DNA of 41,316 bases. It comes from Marine Group I thaumarchaeote. Lineage in GTDB: Archaea > Thermoproteota > Nitrososphaeria > Nitrososphaerales > Nitrosopumilaceae. Positions within the stretch are counted from its first letter, which is position 1; each line of letters begins with the position of its first letter. Under the pieces are notes generated by a model. It made no database searches and was not told the DNA's origin. It saw nothing but the letters and a program-made list of their open reading frames with translations. Shown in pieces: positions 8,667-16,969 of the stretch. Location of the stretch: positions 74,211 to 115,526 of the forward strand of contig JACATA010000001.1 in assembly GCA_013390375.1 (NCBI GenBank), read 5' to 3'. The translations under genes and the position numbers were made by a program.

Positions 8667-10216
8667 TGGAATATGCATTACTTCAGGCAGTCTTCCTGCC
8701 CCTCCTACTCTCGCCTCTAGCCTATATTATTGGAAGAAAGGTTGGTCATACTGCCGCAACCTGGTTTACATTTGGATTATTGCTTTACTGCACCATTCTT
8801 ATCATCACTGCATCTATTGGTGGAACCTACGAAGAACATTATCCCTGGACTGAGCTCTTTGGCGAATTTGGATTTATGCTTGACGGCTTAGCAGCCCCAT
8901 TTGCAATAATGATCTATGTTTTGTGTACGATACTTGCGTTATACTCTAAACCTTACATGCTTCACAAGTTTCATGAATTTTTCAAAGAGCAAGCACCAAA
9001 ACCTGTCTATCAAAGTGACGGAACAGTCTTAGAGTCAGTATCTCTAGAAAAATTTGTAAACAGGCAGTCCGGTGTGTATTATGCACTTTTCCTAGTTTTT
9101 TCAATGGGAATGCTTGGAACAGTGCTTGCAACCAACCTGATTGAATTTTACATATTCTTCGAAGTTATGCTAATTCCTGCATTCCTTTTGATAGGCTTCT
9201 GGGGTGATCATCCAAGACGCAGAGTTGCGCTCATGTTCTTCTTCTGGACACATGTTGGCGCAGTAATTCTTCTCTTGGGATTATTAGCTATAGGTCTTAA
9301 CGTTGGCAGCTTTGACTTTGCTGATATTAACGAGACTGATATCCCACCTGGTATTCTACTTGCTGCTGCTGTTGCAATAATAATTGGTTTAGGCGTAAAA
9401 CTTGCAGCGTTTGGATTCCATATCTGGTTACCGTATGCTCATGGGTCTGCGCCAACTCCTATCAGCGCTTTACTTTCCCCCGCCATGATCGGAATTGGAG
9501 CATATGCACTCTTTAGGTTGATAGTGGAATTTTTACCGCAAACATACGCCGACTTGTCCATTTGGATCAGCATATGGGGTGTGGCAACGATGTTTTACGG
9601 TGGTGCCATGGCGTTAATGCAAGATGACATCAAGCGAGTTTTTGCATACTCTAGTATCAGCCAAATGGGCTATCTTCTGTTTGGAATTGGTTCTATGTCT
9701 ACCCTTGGTCTAGCCGGAGCAGAAATGATGTATATTTCTCACGCATTGGGTAAGGGATTGCTTTTCATGACAGCTGGAGTATTAATCGTGCATGTAGGTG
9801 CACGGCATTTATCAAAACTTGGCGGTCTTGCAGGAAAGATGCCGATAACTGCAGTTTGTGCTTTTATTGGAGCATTGACAATAATGGGAGTTCCACCGAC
9901 TAGTGGCTTTATGGGAGAATGGATGTTGTTCTATGGCGTTTTGGAAACTGCACTAGAAGAAGGAGACGACTTGCGAACATTGCTGTTTGCACTTGGCTTG
10001 GTTGCAACTGTTCTTACTATGTCATACATTCTATGGATGTTCAAGCGAGTATTCTTGGGAAAGATTCCGGAAAATCTTTCGAAGGTCAAGGATGGTAGCT
10101 GGTACATGTTGGCACCAATGATGGTCCTTGCCGGATTTACAATAGTAGTAGGTATCTATCCTGACATTTTCTTACAAAAAATCATGCCATACATGCAGGG
10201 GGTTTTGGGAGGATAG
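8666..10216 (+). CDS. nuoM: Complex I antiporter-like subunit M
   Basis: One of three Mrp-like proton-translocating subunits, 516 residues with about 14 helices. Motifs include FFEVMLIPAFLLIGFWG with the key Glu of helix 5, GVKLAAFGFHIWLPYAHGSAPTPISALLS with the Lys and His of helices 7-8, and DDIKRVFAYSSISQMGYLLFG. It was assigned as M rather than L because it lacks the long C-terminal lateral helix. An insertion of ~40 hydrophilic residues lies between helices 3 and 4 (around residues 94-133). It precedes nuoL, an M-L order, whereas many bacteria have L-M. Confidence 0.92.
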   Translation: MEYALLQAVFLPLLLSPLAYIIGRKVGHTAATWFTFGLLLYCTILIITASIGGTYEEHYPWTELFGEFGFMLDGLAAPFAIMIYVLCTILALYSKPYMLHKFHEFFKEQAPKPVYQSDGTVLESVSLEKFVNRQSGVYYALFLVFSMGMLGTVLATNLIEFYIFFEVMLIPAFLLIGFWGDHPRRRVALMFFFWTHVGAVILLLGLLAIGLNVGSFDFADINETDIPPGILLAAAVAIIIGLGVKLAAFGFHIWLPYAHGSAPTPISALLSPAMIGIGAYALFRLIVEFLPQTYADLSIWISIWGVATMFYGGAMALMQDDIKRVFAYSSISQMGYLLFGIGSMSTLGLAGAEMMYISHALGKGLLFMTAGVLIVHVGARHLSKLGGLAGKMPITAVCAFIGALTIMGVPPTSGFMGEWMLFYGVLETALEEGDDLRTLLFALGLVATVLTMSYILWMFKRVFLGKIPENLSKVKDGSWYMLAPMMVLAGFTIVVGIYPDIFLQKIMPYMQGVLGG

Positions 10217-10219
10217 TAA

Positions 10220-12292
10220 ATGGCAACAGAGATTATTGCGACTGAGGGAGATGCAATGTTTGCTTGGTTGATTTGGATTCTTCCATTCGTTGCAGCTCTA
10301 ATTATTCCAGCAGTTGCAAAGGTATCAAAACTTTCAACCGGAAGAGTTGCTATTGGATTTGCTGCAATGAGTGCCATCTCGGCAGCAATGTTATTCCCAA
10401 TGGCGCTAGAGGGACATGAGATTCATAGTCAAGTTGATTGGATTTCTGCTATTGGCTTGAAGGCTGGAGTTTTAGCTGATCCACTTTCAATAATTATGGC
10501 AAACGTAGTTGGATGGATTTCCTTCCTGATCATATGTTACAGTACAGGATACATGAAGGGCGACAAGGATATAGTTCGATTCTGGTTCTGGATGATGTTC
10601 TTCATCGGTTCTATGCAATTGATAGTGTTATCTGACAATCTGCTTCAGCTCTTCTTTGGATGGGAAGGAGTTGGACTTGCATCTTATGCTCTCATTGCGT
10701 TCTGGTATCGTGACAAAGCTAAGCATCACGTAGGCAAGGAAGGTAGAACGGTTCTAGGAATAATGGAATACTATTCGCCAACACACTCTGGAATGAAGGC
10801 GTTCATCATGACAAAGGTTGGAGATGTCATGATGCTTGCGGGCATGTTTTTGATCTTTGCCTTTGCTGGAACATTTGGATTTAAGGAATTGCTTGCTGAT
10901 ACAGCATGGGCAGTCAACATGTCTGCAGAAGGCCTGCTTGTGCCGGCAGTAGTATTGCTTTTTGGTGGTGCAATAGGCAAGTCAGCACAATTCCCACTTA
11001 ACGAATGGCTCTTAGAAGCAATGACCGGTCCAACTGCTGTTTCAGCCCTTATTCACGCGGCTACAATGGTAAAAGCAGGAGTTTTTCTGGTTGCAAGGCT
11101 TGGGCCACTAGTCTTTGCACTTGGCGCTGCCGGAATTTTAGTGGACCAATTCTTTGAGATTATCGCTTGGGTTGGTGCATTTACTGCTCTTTTGCTGGCA
11201 ACTCAAGCTATGGTAAACCCAGAGATTAAGAAAGTTCTCGCATATTCTACCGGCTCACAAATTGGTTATATGATGATGGCACTTGGAATTGCAGGACTTT
11301 CAGAACAATTTGTTGATGGGTATACCGCTGGATTCTACCATATGATCTCCCATGCAATGTTCAAGGCTTCGCTATTCATGGCTGCTGGCTCCTTGCTGCA
11401 CGTTGTTGGTTCACGGTTTATGACAGATATGGGTGGTTTGCGAAAAAAAATGCGGAAGACATATGCGTTCATGTGGGCTGCAGGTCTTGGACTGATGGGA
11501 GCTCCATTTATCACCACAGGATTCTGGAGTAAGGACGCAATTTTTGCTGCTGTCTACGAATCAGGAAATGAGTGGGCGTTACCAATTTTCATCATAGCCG
11601 TTTTGACCGCTGCCATCACAGCATTTTATACCACAAGAATGATGGGGTTGGTCTTCTTTGGCAAAGAAAGTAAGCATATTGAAAAGATGGAAAGTGAAGG
11701 TCACCACATACATGATGCACCGAGGTCTATGTGGATTCCATACGGAATTCTTGCAGTGTTAACTATTGGAATAGGAGTAATTGGATTTTCGGCTGAAGGC
11801 GGAATTCATGAACTATTCACTGAATATCTTGATGAGTCATTTGGCATCCAAACACCACATATTGATGTGGAAATTTCTGGATCGTTAGGCTTCTTGTCCG
11901 GACTTAACCCAATTGCTGTCGGCGCATCACTGGTGGCTTTTGCAGTTGGCTTTGGTCTTGGATACATATTCTATATTGGTCGCTGGGTAGATCCTGTCAA
12001 GTTTATCAATTCAAATATTTTCTTTTATGCTTTACACAAAGTAATTCTAAATCGATGGTACCTTAACGCAATGATCTACTGGGGCTTCGTTATTGCACCT
12101 TTATGGGCTGCCAGAGCTATATGGAGATACTTTGAGAAAACTGCAATTGACACTGGCATGAACACTGGATTAGAACGTTCAGTCAGGTTTGGAGCTAAAG
12201 TTGTTCAAGGAACTCAGACTGGTGTAGCACAATCCTATCTTTTCGTATTTGGAGCAGGACTTCTGTTTGTAGTTCTGATATTGTTGATATAG
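10220..12292 (+). CDS. nuoL: Complex I antiporter-like subunit L
   Basis: The largest proton-pumping subunit, 690 residues. Landmarks are FFGWEGVGLASYALIAFWYRD with the helix-5 Glu, GKSAQFPLNEWLLEAMTGPTAVSALIHAATMVKAGVFLV and ALLLATQAMVNPEIKKVLAYSTGSQIGYMM. After residue ~480 comes a charged cytoplasmic stretch and a long C-terminal part, matching the horizontal helix and anchor that span the other antiporter subunits. The segment GYMKGDKDIVRFWFWMMFF is typical of NuoL. The stop (TAG) is part of the nuoN Shine-Dalgarno region. Confidence 0.94.
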   Translation: MATEIIATEGDAMFAWLIWILPFVAALIIPAVAKVSKLSTGRVAIGFAAMSAISAAMLFPMALEGHEIHSQVDWISAIGLKAGVLADPLSIIMANVVGWISFLIICYSTGYMKGDKDIVRFWFWMMFFIGSMQLIVLSDNLLQLFFGWEGVGLASYALIAFWYRDKAKHHVGKEGRTVLGIMEYYSPTHSGMKAFIMTKVGDVMMLAGMFLIFAFAGTFGFKELLADTAWAVNMSAEGLLVPAVVLLFGGAIGKSAQFPLNEWLLEAMTGPTAVSALIHAATMVKAGVFLVARLGPLVFALGAAGILVDQFFEIIAWVGAFTALLLATQAMVNPEIKKVLAYSTGSQIGYMMMALGIAGLSEQFVDGYTAGFYHMISHAMFKASLFMAAGSLLHVVGSRFMTDMGGLRKKMRKTYAFMWAAGLGLMGAPFITTGFWSKDAIFAAVYESGNEWALPIFIIAVLTAAITAFYTTRMMGLVFFGKESKHIEKMESEGHHIHDAPRSMWIPYGILAVLTIGIGVIGFSAEGGIHELFTEYLDESFGIQTPHIDVEISGSLGFLSGLNPIAVGASLVAFAVGFGLGYIFYIGRWVDPVKFINSNIFFYALHKVILNRWYLNAMIYWGFVIAPLWAARAIWRYFEKTAIDTGMNTGLERSVRFGAKVVQGTQTGVAQSYLFVFGAGLLFVVLILLI

Positions 12293-12297
12293 GTGAT
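12291..12297 (+). promoter_or_regulatory. Ribosome binding site for nuoN
   Basis: AGGTGAT lies 5 nt before the ATG at 12303 and overlaps the nuoL stop codon, so ribosomes ending nuoL are placed to restart on nuoN. It also excludes the out-of-frame ATG at 12298. Confidence 0.65.
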
Positions 12298-12302
12298 ATG
12301 AA

Positions 12303-13787
12303 ATGATTGAACTAACATCAACTCCGATAATCATTCTTGCAATTCTAGGCGGTGTGGGCGTTGCCCTACCAGTGATCAGTATTGCGATGAAAGAAAGAGG
12401 CACGGTAGCATCTTATGGCATAGTAACTCTCATCGCTCTATTTGCTTCAATTGGATATGTTCTTTATCAGCTTGCGCTTGATCATGTGGCACCTGCTGCA
12501 ATTTTTTCACAAGACGTACTAGCTGACGATGCATTTGGTTCGTTGTTTGCAATTGCCATGCTAATTGTGGCAATATTCACAACTGTTGGCTCATTCAGTT
12601 ACATGAAAAACAAGGCTAATCCATCTGTCTATTTTTCACTGATTCTACTTTCTACTATAGGGATGGTTCTTGTAGCATATGCTACAGATCTGGTAATGCT
12701 TTTTGTTGCTTGGGAACTCATGAGCATTCCAACATACATACTAGTAGGATTTTTGAAAAAGGATCCAATCTCTAACGAAGCTGCCATAAAGTATTTTTTG
12801 TTTGGCGCACTTGCATCTGCAATCATAATTTATGGCATATCTCTTGCTTACGGCATTACTGGTTCGACAAACATAGGCGAAGTAATTCAAGGCTTTATGG
12901 TTCTTGACGCGAATTTGATTCCAATTGGACTTTTAGCTGTTGGTATGTTTATCGCTGGGTTCGGCTTCAAGATGGGCTTAGTTCCATTCCATATGTGGCT
13001 GCCAGATGCGTACGAGGGAGCACCACCTACAATTGCAGCTCTACTTGCTGCTGGTACTAAAAAGGCAGGCTTTGCTGCTGCCTTGAGAGTTATAGTAATG
13101 GGTGCAGTTGCATTAAGTCTTGACTGGACACTTGCTTTGGGTATCATTGCTGTAATGACAATGACAGTGGGTAACATTGCAGCCATAATGCAAAAAAACT
13201 TGGCTCGAATGCTAGCTTATTCCAGTATTGGACATGCAGGATACATCTTGATTGGTTTATCCATTGCACCATTTTCTACCATTGGTATCCAAGGATCTCT
13301 ATTTCACATACTAAACCATGCTGTAATGAAAGGAGCAGCATTCATTGCAGTTGCTGGGATTGTAACAGCATTAGCGGTTACACATATTGAAAAAATAAAA
13401 GGTCTTGGAAGACGTATGCCCATAACAGCTTTAGGATTAGTAATATCTCTGCTTGCCCTAGCAGGAGTTCCACCACTCAATGGATTTTGGAGTAAATTGA
13501 TGTTATTTGCTTCTGCAATTGATGCTGGTACTGTAGTGTGGTGGGGTCCATGGCTTGCAGTAGCTGGTGTTCTAAACAGTGCACTGTCTTTAGCTTATTA
13601 TGGCTGGATAATACGAAAGATGTACTTTGAAGGCGAAACAGAAAAGAGAATCAAAGAGCCACGAGCGATTATAGCTGTAATGATATTTTCAATAATATTT
13701 ATGGTAACTATAGGTGTGTATCCAGAACCCATCATACAATTTACAGAATTTGCTACTCCGGCAATTAATGTAGCATTTACACCGTAG
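12303..13787 (+). CDS. nuoN: Complex I antiporter-like subunit N
   Basis: Third antiporter-like subunit, 494 residues with about 14 helices. Motifs are LFVAWELMSIPTYILVGFLK with the helix-5 Glu, KMGLVPFHMWLPDAYEGAPP, IAALLAAGTKKAGFAAALR and QKNLARMLAYSSIGHAGYIL. These match NuoN rather than NuoL or NuoM (DAYEGAP is a NuoN marker). It is the last gene of the operon. Its final 11 nt overlap the convergent prenyl synthase gene. Confidence 0.94.
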   Translation: MIELTSTPIIILAILGGVGVALPVISIAMKERGTVASYGIVTLIALFASIGYVLYQLALDHVAPAAIFSQDVLADDAFGSLFAIAMLIVAIFTTVGSFSYMKNKANPSVYFSLILLSTIGMVLVAYATDLVMLFVAWELMSIPTYILVGFLKKDPISNEAAIKYFLFGALASAIIIYGISLAYGITGSTNIGEVIQGFMVLDANLIPIGLLAVGMFIAGFGFKMGLVPFHMWLPDAYEGAPPTIAALLAAGTKKAGFAAALRVIVMGAVALSLDWTLALGIIAVMTMTVGNIAAIMQKNLARMLAYSSIGHAGYILIGLSIAPFSTIGIQGSLFHILNHAVMKGAAFIAVAGIVTALAVTHIEKIKGLGRRMPITALGLVISLLALAGVPPLNGFWSKLMLFASAIDAGTVVWWGPWLAVAGVLNSALSLAYYGWIIRKMYFEGETEKRIKEPRAIIAVMIFSIIFMVTIGVYPEPIIQFTEFATPAINVAFTP

Positions 13788-14643
13788 TTCTAGTAAATCT
13801 AACCAAGTTTTCTAGATTGTTTTTTGCCTGAGAATCTTTTATTTTTCTAATACTAAAGACCGCTCTATCCGTGTATTTTTTAAGCAGCTCCTCCATATCA
13901 TTAAAAACATCTCTAGGATCCAAGCTCTTCTTAATTAGAAGATTAAACAACTTATCTTCATTTTGCCAGTCAAGTAAATCATCTCTAATCTGATAGGCAA
14001 TTCCAATATTTTTGCCATAATCAGCTAAAGACTCAATCTCCTCCTCAGTCCCTCCTGAAATTATCGCACCCAATCTTGATGCAGTTTCAAAAGCTGTTGC
14101 AGTTTTGTATTCAATTACTTTAAGATAGTCATCAAAAGTGACATCCTCGCTTGCCTCAAGCCTACTTTCAATTACTTCTCCCTCACTCATCATCATAGCA
14201 GTAGTAGCAAGATTTTTTGTTACTCTTGGATTATTGATTCTTGATGCTATGTTCAGAATTAATCCCAAAACAAAATCACCCGTTAGAACGCTAGTGTTAT
14301 ACCCATATTTTATATGAAATGGATCTTTTTGTCTACGTAAAGTTTCATTATCTATTATGTCATCATGAATAACTGATTCTGTATGCAGAAATTCAATTGC
14401 ACAAGCAGCAGCAAAAGTGTTATCATCAATCTCGCCCACACATTCTGATGCCAAGAGAAGGATAATTGGTCTAATCCGTTTGCCTCCACCTAATGCATAT
14501 TTTAGAGGCTCTTTGAATTCAGATTCCGTATATAATTCTAATTCTGAATCTAGTACATTATTGATTTTTTTAATATATGCACTGTATTTTTCAAGCAATG
14601 GATTGATCTCTATATTCTTTCTTTCCAAAGCTTTCAATTTCAA
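13777..14643 (-). CDS. idsA: Short-chain trans-polyprenyl diphosphate synthase (geranylgeranyl-type)
   Basis: Condenses isopentenyl diphosphate with allylic diphosphates to make C15-C20+ precursors of archaeal ether lipids. The 288-residue protein has GGGKRIRP, the first aspartate-rich motif DDIID (residues 94-98), and the second in YQIRDDLLDW; both bind the Mg-diphosphate. It is shorter than many family members (~300-350). The annotated start is TTG at 14643. TATA-like AATATATT at 14656-14663 would place initiation near 14634, so TTG at 14637 or 14628, both in frame, are possible starts. It is transcribed in the same direction as the tRNA-Glu 30 nt upstream. Product chain length cannot be assigned from the sequence alone. 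Confidence 0.9.
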   Translation of the reverse strand: MKLKALERKNIEINPLLEKYSAYIKKINNVLDSELELYTESEFKEPLKYALGGGKRIRPIILLLASECVGEIDDNTFAAACAIEFLHTESVIHDDIIDNETLRRQKDPFHIKYGYNTSVLTGDFVLGLILNIASRINNPRVTKNLATTAMMMSEGEVIESRLEASEDVTFDDYLKVIEYKTATAFETASRLGAIISGGTEEEIESLADYGKNIGIAYQIRDDLLDWQNEDKLFNLLIKKSLDPRDVFNDMEELLKKYTDRAVFSIRKIKDSQAKNNLENLVRFTRTTV

Positions 14644-14672
14644 ATGTTCATGAGAAATATATTAAACTTAAG

Positions 14673-14747
14673 TGCTCCCGTCGGGATTCGAACCCGAGTC
14701 TCAGGCGTGAAAGGCCTAAATGCTTGACCGGACTACACTACAGGAGC
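14673..14747 (-). tRNA. trnE: tRNA-Glu (anticodon UUC)
   Basis: The reverse strand folds as a 75-nt cloverleaf. The acceptor is GCTCCTG pairing with CGGGAGC, with discriminator A. The anticodon loop is CTTTCAC on an AGGC/GCCT stem, and the T arm has loop TTCGAAT on a CGGG/CCCG stem. There is no intron, and CCA is not encoded. An A/T-rich box around 14773-14780 is at the right distance to be its promoter. Confidence 0.95.
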
Positions 14748-14799
14748 ATAAAACCGATCGTCACATCAATCCATAAAATTCTTTGGTAGCTACAAAGAT

Positions 14800-14808
14800 T
14801 TTTTTATC
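14800..14808 (+). promoter_or_regulatory. TATA box of the heme-oxygenase-fold enzyme gene
   Basis: TTTTTTATC is centred 25 nt before the ATG at 14829, with no Shine-Dalgarno, predicting a leaderless transcript. Confidence 0.5.
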
Positions 14809-14828
14809 ACAAAAATTGGATTAAAATT

Positions 14829-15464
14829 ATGAATTATTTGATTCAAAAAATAGATCAGATGATCGAAGAAAAAAGTTTGCTCAAGCATCCATTTTATCAA
14901 ACTTGGTCCGATGGAAAGTTAACACCTGAGGCTTTGGCGGGATATTCTAAGGAATACTATCAATTGGTAAAGGCAGTTCCAAAATTTATGGAGCCTTTAA
15001 TTAAAGAAACTCCAGAAATGATGAAAGGAGAACTTTATTCTAATCAGCAGGAAGAAACATCACATATAGAATTATGGGAAAGATTTGCTAGCGCAATGGG
15101 AATTTCTCATGATGAGTTAATCAATTATGAGGGATTAAAGAAAACAAATCAAGCTATATCTGATTTGTTTTCTACTATAACATCGTTTGAAAGCGGTTCC
15201 GCTGCAATGTATGCATTTGAAAAAGAAATACCAAAAATCAGTCAAATCAAATTAGACGGTCTGGCGGAATTTTATGGTCTAACAAGTGAAAACGCAACTG
15301 AATATTTCAAGCAACATACAGAAGCTGATATTAGACATGCCGCATCATGGCAGAAAATCATTGAACAATCATCTGGTTATGATAACGACATAATCCACGC
15401 TGCCAAAAAATCCATATCTTCTCAAAACTTGCTATTGGACAGCTGTTTCGAAGAATATTGTTAA
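14829..15464 (+). CDS. TenA/PqqC/CADD-like heme-oxygenase-fold protein (candidate di-metal oxidase)
   Basis: A 211-residue all-helical protein of the TenA/PqqC superfamily, often loosely annotated as TenA regulator or PqqC. The C-terminal helix has His163-x3-Asp167-x2-His170, and Glu131 lies 32 residues before His163. This is the spacing of the diiron ligands Glu142/His174/Asp178/His181 of chlamydial CADD. The first-half ligands would be Glu75 or Glu76 and His79 in QQEETSHIELW, where the segment is ~3 residues shorter than in CADD. CADD makes p-aminobenzoate from an internal Tyr. Whether this protein does so, or is another member of the HDO family, is inference. It lacks PQQ-cluster neighbours, so PqqC function is unlikely. 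Confidence 0.7.
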   Translation: MNYLIQKIDQMIEEKSLLKHPFYQTWSDGKLTPEALAGYSKEYYQLVKAVPKFMEPLIKETPEMMKGELYSNQQEETSHIELWERFASAMGISHDELINYEGLKKTNQAISDLFSTITSFESGSAAMYAFEKEIPKISQIKLDGLAEFYGLTSENATEYFKQHTEADIRHAASWQKIIEQSSGYDNDIIHAAKKSISSQNLLLDSCFEEYC

Positions 15465-15503
15465 AGTCTAACATTTTTTACTAAGAAAAATTGATTTTGG
15501 GTA

Positions 15504-15577
15504 GGGCCTGTAACTCAGCTTGGTAGAGTATCCGACTCATAATCGGGGAGCCACGGGATCGAAGCCCATCAGGCCCA
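15504..15577 (+). tRNA. trnM: tRNA-Met (anticodon CAU), probably elongator
   Basis: A 74-nt cloverleaf. The acceptor is GGGCCTG with CAGGCCC and discriminator A. The D arm is ACTC/GAGT, and the anticodon arm is TCCGA-CTCATAA-TCGGG. The anticodon stem lacks the three G-C pairs of initiators, so it is elongator Met, or Ile2 if C34 is modified. The T arm is unusual: the stem ACGGG/CCCAT has a C-A mismatch, and the loop reads ATCGAAG instead of the near-invariant TTCRANY. There is no intron. A T-rich run follows at 15578-15601. Confidence 0.88.
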
Positions 15578-15755
15578 TTATTTTATTCCAAAAATTTTTC
15601 TTTAACTTTCAATTAGTTTTAAATCAGACATAATGTTAATTTTATTGGCTGCAATGAAGAATCAGAGTTATATCTGAAAAATGATGTAAAGGCATTTGTC
15701 TGAGCTGCCAAATTTCAAATTCGTATCACTTGTATCGGTTAAAATTTTAGCGTAG

Positions 15756-15762
15756 TATATAA
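15756..15762 (+). promoter_or_regulatory. TATA box of tbp
   Basis: TATATAA is centred 26 nt before the ATG at 15785. There is no leader or Shine-Dalgarno. A second A/T palindrome follows at 15766-15777. Confidence 0.7.
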
Positions 15763-15765
15763 GAC

Positions 15766-15777
15766 CTATATATATAG
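15766..15777. promoter_or_regulatory. TATA-like palindrome in the tbp promoter
   Basis: CTATATATATAG is a perfect 12-bp palindrome. It lies between the TATA box and the presumed transcription start of the TBP gene, in the region melted at initiation. It could be a secondary TBP site or operator (inference). Confidence 0.45.
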
Positions 15778-15784
15778 ACGAGTC

Positions 15785-16345
15785 ATGACTCAGACAAAAC
15801 CAATAGTAAGCATTGAAAATGTTGTGGCTTCTGCATCAGTTGATCAAGCAATTGATCTTAAAGATGTTACTAAAAAATTTCCAGAGACAGAATGGCATCC
15901 TGACCAATTTCCAGGTTTAGTGTTTAGATTAAAATCACCAAAAACTGCCACTTTGATTTTTCGTTCAGGAAAAATGGTTTGTACTGGTGGCAAGTCTGAA
16001 GCTATGGCGATAAAGGCTGTTCGTACAGTTGTAAAACAACTACGTAAGGGTAAGATCAAAATAAAAAAAGATGCAGTAATTACGGTCCAAAACATAGTTG
16101 CCTCTGGTAGTTTGGGTGGAAAAATTCACCTAGAGGATGCAGCAAGAAGGTTACCACGCAGTATGTATGAACCTGAACAGTTCCCAGGGCTCATACATAG
16201 AATGGTAGATCCAAAAACTGTACTACTATTGTTTGCTTCCGGCAAACTGGTTTGTACGGGAGCAAAAAAGGAAAGTGATGTTTATAAATCTGTACATAAC
16301 ATACATGCGCTTCTTGAAGAAAAAAATCTTATGTTGTATACTTAA
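15785..16345 (+). CDS. tbp: TATA-box-binding protein
   Basis: General transcription factor that binds TATA boxes and recruits TFB and RNA polymerase. The 186 residues form the two-fold repeat of the TBP saddle: repeat 1 (IENVVASASVDQAIDLKDV, FPGLVFRLKSPKTATLIF, SGKMVCTGGKSE) and repeat 2 (VQNIVASGSLGGKIHLEDA, FPGLIHRMVDPKTVLLLF, SGKLVCTGAKKE). Both stirrup regions retain their Phe residues in the FPG motifs. There is almost no N- or C-terminal extension and no acidic tail. The gene ends 4 nt inside the convergent pyrE. Confidence 0.98.
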   Translation: MTQTKPIVSIENVVASASVDQAIDLKDVTKKFPETEWHPDQFPGLVFRLKSPKTATLIFRSGKMVCTGGKSEAMAIKAVRTVVKQLRKGKIKIKKDAVITVQNIVASGSLGGKIHLEDAARRLPRSMYEPEQFPGLIHRMVDPKTVLLLFASGKLVCTGAKKESDVYKSVHNIHALLEEKNLMLYT

Positions 16346-16950
16346 TTCTGGTTAACCTGATTTTTTATTTTTTCAAAAATTTCTTCACTAACTAATTTTT
16401 CTTGAAAAAGAACATTTGTAATTTCTAGTATGTCAGTTAGTTGATGGATTTGTACTCCTATATCACCCAACACTTTGTCCGCACCTTCCAATCTGTTTAT
16501 GATAACATACAGATCTGAAATCGATAATCCAGCCTCTTTGAGTTGCTTTATTCCATTTAAGACAGAAGTACCGGTAGTCACGACATCATCTATCATCACT
16601 ACTTTCATTCCTGAAGATATTTTACCCTCAATGGATTTTGTGGTGCCGTGTTCTTTGGGTTTGTTTCGAACATAAATTAATGGTTTAACAGTTTCAATTG
16701 CAAGTGCAGACGTGACTACAAGACCTCCTGTTGGAACAGAAGCCAAGCTGTCAAAATTATCCAAACCTGTTTTTTCAATGATCAGATTTTGAAGATTTTT
16801 TATCATTTTTCTAAATTGATGAGGATAACTAGGGACTAACCTAAGATCAATATAGTATGAACTATTTTTTCCGCTAGTAAGCGTAAAATTCCCAAATTTA
16901 ATTATGTCATTTTTGTACAAAAATGTTGTAAACTCTTTTACAAATTCCAT
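16342..16950 (-). CDS. pyrE: Orotate phosphoribosyltransferase
   Basis: Converts orotate and PRPP to OMP in pyrimidine synthesis. The 202-residue protein has FTLTSGKNSSYYIDLR near the N-terminus, typical of OPRTase, the flexible catalytic loop region RNKPKEHGTTKSIEG, and the PRPP-binding loop VVMIDDVVTTGTS at residues 117-129. No fused OMP decarboxylase domain is present. The ATG at 16950 is divergent from the gene at 17001, with only 50 nt between the starts. A TATA element at the centre of that gap serves this start at about 25 nt. Confidence 0.95.
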   Translation of the reverse strand: MEFVKEFTTFLYKNDIIKFGNFTLTSGKNSSYYIDLRLVPSYPHQFRKMIKNLQNLIIEKTGLDNFDSLASVPTGGLVVTSALAIETVKPLIYVRNKPKEHGTTKSIEGKISSGMKVVMIDDVVTTGTSVLNGIKQLKEAGLSISDLYVIINRLEGADKVLGDIGVQIHQLTDILEITNVLFQEKLVSEEIFEKIKNQVNQN

Positions 16951-16969
16951 ACCAAATTTAACTAAACTG

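Noticed and set aside
14829-15464. Annotation as PqqC or as thiaminase TenA
   Set aside because: No pqq genes are near, and the ligand spacing fits the CADD/HDO group better; TenA cysteine and substrate residues are not evident.
15633-15677. Very short frame MLILLAAMKNQSYI before tbp
   Set aside because: Only 14 codons, no promoter or ribosome site in place, and no recognisable motif.
15640-15710. Possible C/D box small RNA (ATGATGT followed by CTGA 12 nt later) upstream of tbp
   Set aside because: The C box has a mismatch, there is no convincing C'/D pair or terminal stem, and no rRNA or tRNA target could be checked.
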